DNA of 37,625 nucleotides from DATMNI01 sp035570275 (GCA_035570275.1 DATMNI010000425.1:1-37625), one strand, 5' to 3'. Numbered from the stretch's first letter, positions 23,605 to 31,657 are shown. Notes: a model not told the origin generated them from the letters alone. A program made the numbers and translations.

Positions 23605-26106
23605 ATGATTTGCCGCCTCTCCTCTCTGTTAGTCGTCTCTACCTTTGTACTTGGCGCGTCCGCCGCCACCGCCGTAAAGGTTTCGGGCGACCGCCGGCAG
23701 AGTTTTAACGACGGCTGGCGGTTTTTCAAGGGCGAGGCCGAGGGCGCCGAGCAACCCGGGTTCAAGGACGCTCAGTGGACCGACGTCCAGTTGCCGCACG
23801 ATTGGGCTATTGAAGGGCCCTTCGATCCCAAGATCAATCCGCACACCGGCGCGCTGCCGATCTCCGGAACCGGCTGGTACCGCCGATGGTTCACGCTGCC
23901 TGAGACCGCCAGGGGGCGTTACCTCAGCATCGAATTCGATGGCGCTATGTCCAACGCGCGCGTCTGGGTGAACGGCCACGAACTGGGCGCGCGGCCGTAC
24001 GGGTACATCGGTTTCGCCTTCGACCTGACGCCCTACCTGAACTACGGCGGGCAGGAGAACGTGATTGCCGTGCGGTTGACGCCGGAGGATCGCTCGTCGC
24101 GCTGGTATCCGGGGGCGGGCATCTACCGCAACGTCTGGCTCACCGTCACCGGCGCCGAGCATGTGGCGCATTGGGGGACCTATATCACTACGCCCCAGGT
24201 GACGGATGCGCGGGCTACGGTCGCGGTGAAAGTGGAGCTGCGCAATCGCGGAACCTCTGAGGCGAAGATGATTCTGCAGACCACGGTTCTGGACGCATCG
24301 GGCAATCCGGTGAGCAAGAACGGCAACGCGGTCACTATCCCGGCCGGCGGCAGCCAGACCGCGGCCACGAACCTGACCGTCAACCGGCCGCAGCGCTGGG
24401 ACGTGGACCATCCCTACCTGTACACGCTGGTCAGCGAGGTGATGGACGGCAATAAGAAGGTGGTGGACCGGTACTCAGAGCCGTTCGGAATCCGCACCAT
24501 CGCGTTCGATAAGGCGCAGGGCTTTCTGCTGAACGGCCGCCACTTGAAAATGCATGGTGTGTGCATGCACCACGACCTGGGCGCGCTGGGCGCCGCCGTC
24601 AACCGCCGCGCCACCGAGCGCCAGTTGCAGATCATGAAGGCGGCCGGCGTGAATGCTATCCGGACCAGCCACAACCCGCCATCGCCCGAACTGCTGGAAT
24701 ATTGCGACCGGCTGGGCCTGATGGTGATGGACGAAGCCTTCGACATGTGGCGCATACCCAAGGTGCCGAACGGCTACAGCAAGTACTTTGACGAATGGTC
24801 GGAGCGCGATGTGCGCGACATGGTGCGGCGCGACCGCAATCACCCGAGCATCGTGATGTGGAGCATCGGTAACGAGGTTCCCGAGCAGGGCCGGGCCGAT
24901 GGCTGGGAAGTGGCCAAACGGCTGGTGAGTTTCTTCCACGAAGAGGGCCCGACGCGGCCCACCACCTCGGCTTTCAATAGTTCCAATGCGGCCATGAAGA
25001 ACAAACTGGCCGACCAGGTGGATGTGCCGGGCTTCAATTACAAGCCCCTGCAGTACGAGTCGATTCTGAAGGACCATCCGGATTGGATCATCCTGGGGTC
25101 GGAGACGGCTTCCACCGTGAGTTCGCGCGGTGTGTATCATCTTCCCATCGAGAAATACGACAAGCACCCCTCGCTGCAGCTTACCAGCTACGACGTGATC
25201 GTGCCGCCGTGGGCCACGCTTCCTGACCTGGAGTTTTCAGTGCAGGACAAGTTTCCGAACGTGCTGGGGGAATTCGTGTGGACCGGGTTCGATTACCTTG
25301 GCGAGCCGACGCCTTATTTCAGCATCCCGGGCGCCAACTCGACTGATTGGCCGGCGCGCAGTTCGTATTTCGGCATGGTGGATCTGGCGGGTTTCCCGAA
25401 GGACCGCTACTATCTGTACCAAAGCGTCTGGTCGAAGACGCCCATGGTGCACGTGCTGCCCCATTGGAACTGGGAAGGCAAGGCGGGCCAAAACATTGCC
25501 CAGACCATCCCCCAGAGCATCCCAGTGATGGCTTATTCGAACGGGGACGAGGTGGAGTTATTCCTTAACGGCAAGTCGCTGGGGCGGAAGAAGCGATTTT
25601 CCGAGCCAGTGGTATTGCCGGTCGCGGCCAGCGTGAGCGCGGATAAGAAGTTTGCCAGCAAGTACCGTCTGATGTGGCAGGTGCCGTATCAACCCGGCAC
25701 GCTGAAGGCCGTGGCCTACCAGGGCGGCAAGGCGGTAGCGTCCGATGAAGTGCGTACCGCGGGCGCCCCGGTGCGGGTGAGGCTGACGCCGGACCGGACC
25801 GTGATTTCCGCCGATGGCGACGACCTCTCGTTCGTGACGGTGCGGATCGAAGATAAGGACGGCAACCTTTGCCCGCTGGCCGATAACCTGGTGAAGTTCC
25901 ATGTGACCGGCGCGGGTGCGATTCGGGCGGTAGATAACGGAAACGCCGCCACGGTGGAACTCTTCAACGCCGACCATCGCAAGGCGTTCAATGGTCTGGC
26001 GCTGCTGATTGTGAAGTCGCAGCGCGGCCAGGCCGGGAGAATCCGGGTGGCGGCGGCCAGCGAGGGGTTGGCCCAGGGGACGGTCGAGATTACGGCGCGC
26101 AAATGA
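23605..26106 (+). CDS. Secreted GH2 family glycoside hydrolase (beta-galactosidase-like)
   Basis: An 833-aa protein. ATG 23605 follows GGAGAGGAG and gives a Sec signal peptide (about 1-23, ending ASAATA). Domain order is a sugar-binding jelly roll (FNDGWRFFKG to VNGHELG), an immunoglobulin-like domain, a TIM barrel, then DUF4982-like and C-terminal Ig-like domains. The barrel shows KMHGVCMHHDLG, RTSHNPPSPELLEYCDRLG, the acid/base Glu 424 in WSIGNEVPEQG, and the nucleophile Glu 500 in LGSETAST. Such enzymes release terminal beta-galactose (or related sugars) from glycans in the periplasm or outside. The exact substrate cannot be read. The last 100 bp of the gene recur as a relic at 28409-28510. 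Confidence 0.93.
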   Translation: MICRLSSLLVVSTFVLGASAATAVKVSGDRRQSFNDGWRFFKGEAEGAEQPGFKDAQWTDVQLPHDWAIEGPFDPKINPHTGALPISGTGWYRRWFTLPETARGRYLSIEFDGAMSNARVWVNGHELGARPYGYIGFAFDLTPYLNYGGQENVIAVRLTPEDRSSRWYPGAGIYRNVWLTVTGAEHVAHWGTYITTPQVTDARATVAVKVELRNRGTSEAKMILQTTVLDASGNPVSKNGNAVTIPAGGSQTAATNLTVNRPQRWDVDHPYLYTLVSEVMDGNKKVVDRYSEPFGIRTIAFDKAQGFLLNGRHLKMHGVCMHHDLGALGAAVNRRATERQLQIMKAAGVNAIRTSHNPPSPELLEYCDRLGLMVMDEAFDMWRIPKVPNGYSKYFDEWSERDVRDMVRRDRNHPSIVMWSIGNEVPEQGRADGWEVAKRLVSFFHEEGPTRPTTSAFNSSNAAMKNKLADQVDVPGFNYKPLQYESILKDHPDWIILGSETASTVSSRGVYHLPIEKYDKHPSLQLTSYDVIVPPWATLPDLEFSVQDKFPNVLGEFVWTGFDYLGEPTPYFSIPGANSTDWPARSSYFGMVDLAGFPKDRYYLYQSVWSKTPMVHVLPHWNWEGKAGQNIAQTIPQSIPVMAYSNGDEVELFLNGKSLGRKKRFSEPVVLPVAASVSADKKFASKYRLMWQVPYQPGTLKAVAYQGGKAVASDEVRTAGAPVRVRLTPDRTVISADGDDLSFVTVRIEDKDGNLCPLADNLVKFHVTGAGAIRAVDNGNAATVELFNADHRKAFNGLALLIVKSQRGQAGRIRVAAASEGLAQGTVEITARK
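25999..26098 (+). repeat. GH2 3'-end segment, intact copy of a direct repeat
   Basis: This end of the GH2 gene matches 28409-28508 at about 86% identity by eye, offset 2410 bp, with all differences being substitutions. The two copies bracket the DUF262 gene. Confidence 0.85.
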
Positions 26107-26131
26107 GGAGGTGGCACTGGCGAGGAACCGT

Positions 26132-26146
26132 GACCGTTAGGGAGCG
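26132..26146 (+). repeat. Fragment shared with the MITE-like repeats
   Basis: GACCGTTAGGGAGCG is identical to part of copy 2 (17621-17635). It again lies between two converging genes (GH2 and DUF262). Only this 15-nt core is recognisable, so it may be a degraded copy or chance. Confidence 0.4.
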
Positions 26147-26199
26147 CTAGCTATCTCGGTTAACTGCAATTGCACGCCCGCTGCTCGAGGCACGGCGAA

Positions 26200-27885
26200 T
26201 CACAACCCTAAGAACTCGTTGAGCGCCTTGGCCATTTCCTTAGCGCGGCGCTTAATGAACGCCGCGTATGCATCAGGCAGCAGAATTTCCTCGTCTCCGA
26301 AAGGAACAAACTGTTGACTGGCCAAGCGCTTCTGGTCGGCACTCAACTTTCCATATGCCACCTTGGGGTCCTCATCGGCAAGTGACGCATTATCAGGCTG
26401 AGCGAGGATGGCGTAGTTACCCATTGTGTTCACGTCGAAGTCACATTCTATGTGTTCGACAAACTTCCGTGGAAAGATGTGGTGGACATCGATGCTTCCG
26501 GATCCATCCGCAATCTTGCACGCATCCGCCAGGAGTTGTCCGCTTGGCCAACTCCGAGTGTTTCGGGAGACAAGGTAAGCTAAATAGATTTGCATTAGGG
26601 GGCCTGCCATCTTAGATTCCGCCAAGACGTCCTCTGGCTGCACTTTCGCGAGCCTCGACTTGGGTATCGCGTCCGTTAGAACCTTAGCGGAAGCACTTCG
26701 CCCTGCTTTGCTGAGGCGTCGCAGGTAATGATCAATGGCGGTTTCAGACGATTTGCTGAAAGCGCCGGCCCATGCGGCCAGACAAAGGAAACGTAGCACT
26801 TCTGGTTCGTCATGACTCGGGATGTTCCCGCCCTTCAGATGCGCGAAGTAGGCAACCGGCAGCAACGCATTGGTCGATGGCAGCCAGCGTCGCGTAGTCC
26901 ATCCCATTCGTAACACTAGGTCAATGGCAGTCCCAAGGGCATTCCGAGTCTTCTCCCAGCTTTCCTCAATGGGGGGTGTCCCCGTTGCCCAGGACTTAGG
27001 TAGTTTGGAAAATCGAGCCGTCACAGAGCGGATGGTGGCAAGCGCGCGCGTGAGGAACACGAAGTTGAGACCCAAAGCGACACACACCCGTCCCCTAGCA
27101 AAGTCTCGCATCGGCCCGAGAATCGAGGAGGTCGTCTCCTGTGCAAGCTGAGCGGCCGCCACATCACCTCCGCTGAGGTTCGTCCCGCCACTATTGAGTC
27201 GCCTGAAGATCTCAATCGCTACCACGACTTCAGCTGAATCAGTGTTAGCGAGCCTGGAGGTTTCAATCTCGTGGCACAGTACATCGACATCGAGCATGGA
27301 CTTTATGCGCTGCAACTTGATCCGAACACCGTCCTTCGCGGCGTCTGTGTCCGGGACGGAGCCCGCCTCGACAAGTCGACGCACCATCTCAGAAATGTTG
27401 GCCATACTTCGAAGCCCTTTGTGATCATCCACTTGAATGACATCGCTAAGGGCGAGGAGCGCGGGATCGTTCGCATCGATCCGCCTCTCGACACTCGTCT
27501 TTCGTCCTTTCAGAACAAAGCTCTCATTCGCTATGTCGAAAAAGGCCCGCCAACTCATAGCCTGGCTCTGCCCCTTACCCGGAGGCGGAAGTAGTGTATC
27601 GTTGCCTTCGTCCTTAATTGCTCTGGAGAGACTGGCGAGACGTTGCTGGCCATCTAGGAGGTACCGTACTGGGTCCCCGGAGACCTCCTTCTTGAGATGG
27701 TGATCCTTCTTGGGCTGTTTCTTGCTAGGACGCCACAAATAGAAGCTTCCCACAGGCCATCCATGATATAGGGAGTCAAGAAGTCGCTCTACTTTCAGCG
27801 GTCGCCAGACGTATTCGCGCTGCATAATTGGCAGAGCGATGTCGCCCGTATCGAGTTGTCGGATCAGATCGATTAGCTTATCCAT
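26200..27885 (-). CDS. DUF262/HNH protein, GmrSD-like defence nuclease
   Basis: A 561-aa protein. ATG 27885 has AGAAGGGG upstream. The N-terminal DUF262 domain shows LPIMQREYVWRPLKVERLLDSLYHGWPVGSFYLW (about 18-51) and the hallmark DGQQR in YLLDGQQRLASL (about 75). A helical middle follows. The C-terminus (from about 466) has DVHHIFPRKF...NTMGNYAILAQPDNASLADEDP, an HNH-type nuclease end. DUF262 proteins with such ends include the GmrSD type IV restriction enzymes, which cut glucosylated phage DNA using NTP hydrolysis by the DUF262 part; whether this one does so is inference. It stands alone. By eye its GC content is clearly lower than that of the genes on either side, and it lies between two copies of the GH2 3' end, so it is probably horizontally acquired. 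Confidence 0.85.
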   Translation of the reverse strand: MDKLIDLIRQLDTGDIALPIMQREYVWRPLKVERLLDSLYHGWPVGSFYLWRPSKKQPKKDHHLKKEVSGDPVRYLLDGQQRLASLSRAIKDEGNDTLLPPPGKGQSQAMSWRAFFDIANESFVLKGRKTSVERRIDANDPALLALSDVIQVDDHKGLRSMANISEMVRRLVEAGSVPDTDAAKDGVRIKLQRIKSMLDVDVLCHEIETSRLANTDSAEVVVAIEIFRRLNSGGTNLSGGDVAAAQLAQETTSSILGPMRDFARGRVCVALGLNFVFLTRALATIRSVTARFSKLPKSWATGTPPIEESWEKTRNALGTAIDLVLRMGWTTRRWLPSTNALLPVAYFAHLKGGNIPSHDEPEVLRFLCLAAWAGAFSKSSETAIDHYLRRLSKAGRSASAKVLTDAIPKSRLAKVQPEDVLAESKMAGPLMQIYLAYLVSRNTRSWPSGQLLADACKIADGSGSIDVHHIFPRKFVEHIECDFDVNTMGNYAILAQPDNASLADEDPKVAYGKLSADQKRLASQQFVPFGDEEILLPDAYAAFIKRRAKEMAKALNEFLGL

Positions 27886-28145
27886 GGTGACCCCTTCTAC
27901 GTTTCTCGAGCGACCACGCAGTAGTTGGTGCGCAAGTACGCCGTCGTATGCCTACTTCAGACGCTTATTGTAACCCGGTGCTCTGCATGTATATCCCTGA
28001 TTCGCAGCCTTTCACGCGGGACCGGCCGCCTTTTTCAATGCCGCGTCGTAAAGATAAAGACACAACAACAGAGGTTATCGAACCGCAGATTAGTTTTCGA
28101 CACCCACCGGGCACGTGTAAAGTATGTGGATTACCGCTCCTGAAG

Positions 28146-28173
28146 GCAAAAAGCTGCCAGCCTCGCGGCTGGC
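28146..28173 (-). terminator. Intrinsic terminator, minus strand
   Basis: GCCAGCC-TCGC-GGCTGGC (28156-28173) is a perfect 7-bp stem with a 4-nt loop. On the minus strand it is followed by AGCTTTTTG (A-run 28148-28152 on the plus strand). It would end transcripts coming from the LOR/DUF1080 relics, or from a gene lost from this interval. Confidence 0.65.
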
Positions 28174-28408
28174 GGCGTCCCCGGCACGCCTACTTCGCGA
28201 TTCTGTCCACTCGCCCGCCTCGTTCTTGGGACGTTCACCCTCCTCTTATCTCCGTTGGTCAACTTGCCGGAAATGACGCCCCGGATGCTGCCGGAGGGAA
28301 AGGGCGTTGCGCTCGGCGTGGCGCAGTACACGAAGGCCCGGGCCGTCCGCAAGTCCGGCGACGTTCAGGTCGTCTTGATCCTCCTCGCAGGTTTCCTCAA
28401 CGCTGATC

Positions 28409-28510
28409 GCGCTCCTGATTGTGAGGTCGCAGCGCGGTCAGGCTGGGAAAATCCGGGTGGCGGCGGCCAGCGGCGGGTTGGCCCAAAGGACGGCGGAGAT
28501 CACGGCGTAG
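28409..28510 (+). pseudogene. Relic of a second GH2 gene, 3' end only
   Basis: The stretch encodes LIVRSQRGQAGKIRVAAASG, then GLAQRTAEITA and a TAG stop at 28508-28510. It matches the C-terminus of the intact GH2 protein and ends at nearly the same point. Just upstream, CTCAACGCTGATCGC (about 28395-28410) also resembles the GH2 sequence with a deletion of about 22 nt. The rest of the gene is absent. No other gene is supported between 27886 and 28408. Confidence 0.8.
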
Positions 28511-28582
28511 CGTGTGGCGGCGGCTTATCGAAGCTCCGCCGGCGGGTGCGCAGCTAACTTAGCAAAGCCAGGCTGAACTGGC

Positions 28583-28753
28583 TTACTTAGCATCGCCGTG
28601 GCAGGATAAGTCGATGGCTACCGTGCTCGCCAGGATGAGAACGGCGTCTTCGCCTTCGCCGATATCCACGCCATAGGTATCGGCCCACTTAAACCACTGC
28701 TTGGATATTGCCGCGACCTGGTCGCCGTTTCGGGAGATGACGTATTGTGGCGG
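28583..28753 (-). pseudogene. Truncated LURP-one-related (LOR) protein, C-terminal part
   Basis: A minus-strand frame, in phase -1/+1 relative to the DUF1080 remnant, encodes PPQYVISRNGDQVAAISKQW, then FKWADTYGVDIGEGEDAVLI and LASTVAIDLSCHGDAK with a TAA stop at 28585-28583. This has the strand pattern of the C-terminal third of LOR/Tubby-like proteins (ISK-W, DTYGVDI, ED-LILA-VAID). The upstream two thirds are missing; in their place is DUF1080 sequence. A 7-bp hairpin (AAGCCAG/CTGGCTT, 28565-28584) overlaps the stop. It is probably non-functional. Confidence 0.65.
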
Positions 28754-29211
28754 CCGCTGGCGGCAATTTCCTCCTCGTTCCACTCGCCGAGCGGTTTCCG
28801 ATAGCCGGTACGGGCCGGAATCACATCGTAAACGGAGCCGTGGTATTGTTCGGGCCGGATCTTGCCGTTGTACACCTTGTCGCCATCATCGAGAATCTGA
28901 ATCTCCATGCCTTGATAGGCGGCGTCCCCCTCATAGGGCGCGCGGATTCCGATGCCATTATTGGCGCCTGCCGTGAGCACAAACTCGAAGCGGAAAACAA
29001 AATTGCGAAATTCCTTTTCGGTAAAGAGATTGCCGCCGCCTTCAGCCGGGCACACGATTTTGTTGTCCTTTACCACGTAGCCTGGGCCGTGTCCGCCGAC
29101 GAGTTTCCATCCGTTCAGGGTCTTGCCGTCGAACAGGGAAGTGAAGCCGGGCTCGTCTGCCGCGAATCCGATCTGGAGCGCGAGAAACAGCCCTACTGCG
29201 ATCTTGTGCAT
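28618..29211 (-). pseudogene. DUF1080 (3-keto-disaccharide hydrolase-like) protein, 3' truncated
   Basis: ATG 29211 starts a secreted protein: signal peptide MHKIAVGLFLALQIGFA, then the DUF1080 domain with PGFTSLFDGKTLNGWKLVGG, NLFTEKEFRNFVFRFEF, NNGIGIRAPYEGDAAYQGMEIQILDD and GSVYDVIPARTGYRKPLGEWNEEEI (separate segments). Family proteins are lectin-like jelly rolls with glycosidase activity in some members. After AASGRH (about 28755) homology stops, where the usual final 45-50 residues (NG..IVDA...GHIGFLGHG...) should follow. The frame instead runs on through the LOR remnant out of phase to 28618. The lost C-terminal strands make activity unlikely. Confidence 0.75.
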
Positions 29212-29487
29212 AGATCGAGTTTACCTCTGCCGGGCGGGCTGGCCTGGGCACGCCCAACCCGCCACGGACACGCCCACCTAAGGTCACCGCAGCATCGAAA
29301 GCGCGCCGCTCGGATAAAGCCTCATCCGTGCCTTAGGGCGTCCCGCCGGGGCCGGTGGCGGCTTCGAAAGCCGTTGCCGCGACTGCCGCGCCCTCCCGGA
29401 GGCCGAAGCTTGCGCCCCGGCGCTCCTACTCGCCGGCGGCGCCAAGGCATTAGTCGCTTCGCAACATTCGACGCCGGATTGAATCGA
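29212..29487. other. Gene-free GC-rich spacer
   Basis: This 276-bp stretch between the DUF1080 start and the SDR stop shows no supported gene. It is rich in short GC inverted repeats (for example GGCTTCGAAAGCC at 29361-29373), which may attenuate or end SDR transcripts, but none has a T-run. Confidence 0.35.
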
Positions 29488-30258
29488 TCAGAAATATCCG
29501 TAGGCGAGCCAGCCGCCGTCTACGTACAAGGAGTGGCCGGTAATGAAGCCGGCTTGCTCGCTCAGCAGGAATGATACGGCGGCGGCTACGTCGGCGGGTT
29601 GCGCCAGCCGGCCTAGCGGGATACGGGCCTTGATCTGAGCTTCGTTTATATTGCCTGCCACGATGTTGCGCTCCGTCATCTCGGTGGCGACATAGGCCGG
29701 GCCGACGGCGTTGACGCGTATGCGCTTATCTGCCCACTCAATGGCCAACACCTTCGTCAGCATGGCCACGCCGGCCTTGGCGGAGCAATAAGCGGCCCGG
29801 CGAGGAAAGGCGGCCTCCGCATTGGTGCTGGTGATAAACACGATGGCGCCGCCCGCGGCCCACATGCGCCTGGCACACGCTTGGGCAACGAAGAACGCGC
29901 CGTTGAGTTGTACATCTACCATGCGCGCCCAGTCCGCCGGCGGCAGTGAGATGGAGTCGTGTGGTTGGCTAATGCCCGCACAGTTCACCACCCCATCGAG
30001 TTGGCCGAAATGATCCACCGCGGCCTGCGCCGCGTACCCGCACTGTTCGGGGTTGGTTATGTCGCACGCCACGCCGATGGCCTCGCCGCCCCCGCCAACA
30101 ATGCCCACGGCCTTCGCCTGGGCCTGGACTGCGTTCAGATCGGCGATGACGACCCGCGCGCCCCCGGCGGCAAGACGCGCGCTGGCCTCGGCGCCAATTC
30201 CACCGGCCCCGCCGAAGACCAGGATGACTTTGCCTACTTTGTCTACTCTGTCTTGCAT
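29488..30258 (-). CDS. Short-chain dehydrogenase/reductase
   Basis: A 256-aa classical SDR if started at ATG 30258; ATG 30282 would add eight residues. The cofactor loop reads FGGAGGIG (variant of TGxxxGIG). D34-type acidic residue IADLN after strand 2 suggests NAD rather than NADP. VNCAGIS, the catalytic Ser in ITSTNAEAAF and YCSAK (Tyr-x3-Lys) are present, and the C-terminus has the usual GHSLYVDGGW. These enzymes oxidise or reduce alcohols and sugars in the cytoplasm. It is divergent from the LacI gene, so it may handle a sugar of the same pathway (inference), but it lacks the operator shared by the other genes. Confidence 0.93.
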   Translation of the reverse strand: MQDRVDKVGKVILVFGGAGGIGAEASARLAAGGARVVIADLNAVQAQAKAVGIVGGGGEAIGVACDITNPEQCGYAAQAAVDHFGQLDGVVNCAGISQPHDSISLPPADWARMVDVQLNGAFFVAQACARRMWAAGGAIVFITSTNAEAAFPRRAAYCSAKAGVAMLTKVLAIEWADKRIRVNAVGPAYVATEMTERNIVAGNINEAQIKARIPLGRLAQPADVAAAVSFLLSEQAGFITGHSLYVDGGWLAYGYF

Positions 30259-30383
30259 GGGTGTTGAATCAGAGCGTAACATTAGAACTATGCCTTGGGG
30301 CAACCGTTGGGGGCGACCGTGCTCGACGGAAGAGCCTCGCCGGTGCGCGGCAACACAAGGCTGCGAGCGCGGATTAGCTCATA

Positions 30384-30402
30384 CCATACCGGTTCGGTAT
30401 GG
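30384..30402. promoter_or_regulatory. 19-bp perfect inverted repeat between SDR and lacI genes
   Basis: CCATACCG-GTT-CGGTATGG has 8-bp perfect arms. It lies in the divergent intergenic region, 15 bp upstream of the predicted lacI -35 and 126 bp from the SDR start. It does not match the TGCACACG-type operators found further right, so another regulator, or autoregulation through a second site, is possible. Confidence 0.6.
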
Positions 30403-30417
30403 ATCCGCGAAGTCGGC

Positions 30418-30445
30418 TTTGTTGAAAAAAGCAGCATGGTATAAT
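30418..30445 (+). promoter_or_regulatory. lacI-type gene promoter (leaderless)
   Basis: TATAAT (30440-30445) is a perfect -10 box ending 8 nt before GTG 30454, so the GTG lies at the expected transcription start. The -35 is weak (TTTGTT, 30418-30423, spacer 16). Confidence 0.6.
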
Positions 30446-30453
30446 CCTCGCCT

Positions 30454-31482
30454 GTGGGCAAGCAGGTGCTCTCTATAAAGGACATTGCTCGCGCCGCCAG
30501 CGTGTCTCATTCGACGGTTTCAAGAGCGCTGCGGAACAGCCCTTTAGTTAACCTTCAGACCGCGGAAAAAATCCGCCGCATAGCTAAGGAGAACAATTTT
30601 CGCGTCAGTGCGGTCGGGCGGAGTCTCGCCACTGGCCGCACCCACTCGATTGGCATCGTCGTTACGACCATCACGGACCCTTTCATCGCGGAGGTTGTGA
30701 CCAGCGTTGAGGAAACCGCGAACGCTCGGGGGTTCTCCGTGGTTCTGGCAAACTCCAAGGGTGACGCGGACCGGGAGATGAAGGTGGTCCAGTCGATTGA
30801 AGAGCGCCGCGTGGACGGGATCCTGGTACTGTCTTCCCGAGTCGGGTCGGTTTACATGCCGCTGTTGGCGGAAATGAAAATCCCGATCGTGCTCATCAAC
30901 AGCCAACATCCGGGGGATTTCGTGTACTCTCTTACCATCGATAATCTCGAGGCGAGCCAGGCCGCCGTACGCTTTCTAATCCAACTCGGTCACAGAAAGA
31001 TCGCGTATATCAGCGACAAATTCGGCCTCCAGTCCGACACGGAACGGCTCCTCGGTTACCGGCGGTCGCTGGAAGGATCGGGCCTGAAGTTCCGGCCCGA
31101 GTTCATCGTCAGCGGGGACGCGGACGCCGAAGGAGGAATGCACGCAATGGAGCAACTCCTCGCCCTTACCGACATACCGACAGCCGTTTTTTGCTACAAC
31201 GACATGACTGCCCTGGGCGCCTTGAAGGCCGTGCGCCGCGGGGGGCTGAGCGTACCCGAAGACATCTCAATTGTCGGCTTCGACGATCTGACGATCGCTT
31301 CTTATACCCATCCGCCGCTCACCACCATCCGGCAGCCGAAGCAACAGATGGGCCGGATGGCCACGGAATTATTGTTGAATCTGATTGACGGGTCGAAGGC
31401 CGAAACCAGCCGGAAGGTGCACGGCGAGCTGATTGTCCGCGATTCAACCGCTCCCCCCCGTTCCCGTGTCACGGCCGGATGA
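30454..31482 (+). CDS. LacI family transcriptional regulator
   Basis: A 342-aa protein from GTG 30454. The N-terminal helix-turn-helix and hinge helix are typical: SIKDIARAASVSHSTVSRAL, LVNLQTAEKIRRIAKENNFR, VGRSLATGRT. The effector domain is of the periplasmic-binding-protein type, beginning HSIGIVVTTITDPFIAEVV and ending IVGFDDLTIASYTHPPLTTI. LacI proteins bind sugars or nucleosides and release operators. Four LacI-type operators (TGCACACGNATNCA-like, with central CG) lie in promoters of the oxidoreductase, TonB receptor and lyase-like genes to the right, so it is the likely local repressor of a glycan-use regulon. No Shine-Dalgarno is visible; leaderless translation is likely. Confidence 0.94.
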   Translation: MGKQVLSIKDIARAASVSHSTVSRALRNSPLVNLQTAEKIRRIAKENNFRVSAVGRSLATGRTHSIGIVVTTITDPFIAEVVTSVEETANARGFSVVLANSKGDADREMKVVQSIEERRVDGILVLSSRVGSVYMPLLAEMKIPIVLINSQHPGDFVYSLTIDNLEASQAAVRFLIQLGHRKIAYISDKFGLQSDTERLLGYRRSLEGSGLKFRPEFIVSGDADAEGGMHAMEQLLALTDIPTAVFCYNDMTALGALKAVRRGGLSVPEDISIVGFDDLTIASYTHPPLTTIRQPKQQMGRMATELLLNLIDGSKAETSRKVHGELIVRDSTAPPRSRVTAG

Positions 31483-31508
31483 GGCAGCGCTCTTGGCCTC
31501 CTTTTCTC

Positions 31509-31522
31509 TGCACACGATTGCA
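31509..31522 (+). promoter_or_regulatory. LacI-type operator, upstream auxiliary site
   Basis: TGCACACGATTGCA fits the LacI-family pattern TGNANNCGNWNNCA. It lies 37 bp upstream of the -35 box and its centre is 96 bp (about nine helical turns) from the main operator centre at 31611/31612, a spacing that would allow repression by looping. Confidence 0.55.
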
Positions 31523-31559
31523 ACACTGGTAGTCTTGCCGCAAACTGTTCAGTTTTTTC

Positions 31560-31589
31560 TTGACAGCCTGTTGAATTGGTGTGTACACT
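31560..31589 (+). promoter_or_regulatory. Promoter of the Gfo/Idh/MocA gene
   Basis: TTGACA (31560-31565), 18 bp, TACACT (31584-31589). An 8-bp palindrome GTGTACAC overlaps the -10 box. Transcription would begin near 31596, about 60 nt before the start codon. Confidence 0.65.
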
Positions 31590-31604
31590 CAATCTAATCT
31601 GCAT

Positions 31605-31618
31605 TGAATACGTGTGCA
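31605..31618 (-). promoter_or_regulatory. LacI-type operator, main site of the oxidoreductase gene
   Basis: Read on the minus strand, TGCACACGTATTCA. It begins 15 bp after the -10 box, that is just downstream of the predicted transcription start, a classical position for a LacI repressor. Confidence 0.6.
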
Positions 31619-31657
31619 GAACTTCTGTCTTAACCCCGCATAAGAAGGAGCGCTGGA

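Noticed and set aside
24555..24572. TGTGTGCATGCACCA in the GH2 gene as a further LacI-type site
   Set aside because: It is inside coding sequence (HGVCMHH) and lacks the central CG spacing of the operator.
27948..28406. A 152-aa plus-strand open frame between the DUF262 gene and the GH2 relic
   Set aside because: It has no domain, the composition is shadow-like, and it crosses the hairpin terminator and runs into the GH2 relic region out of the relic's frame.
30229..30303. Longer SDR start at 30303
   Set aside because: The extra residues (from MPQGIVLMLRS) lie outside the SDR fold, and the dehydrogenase core begins shortly after Met 30258; no ribosome site favours the longer form.
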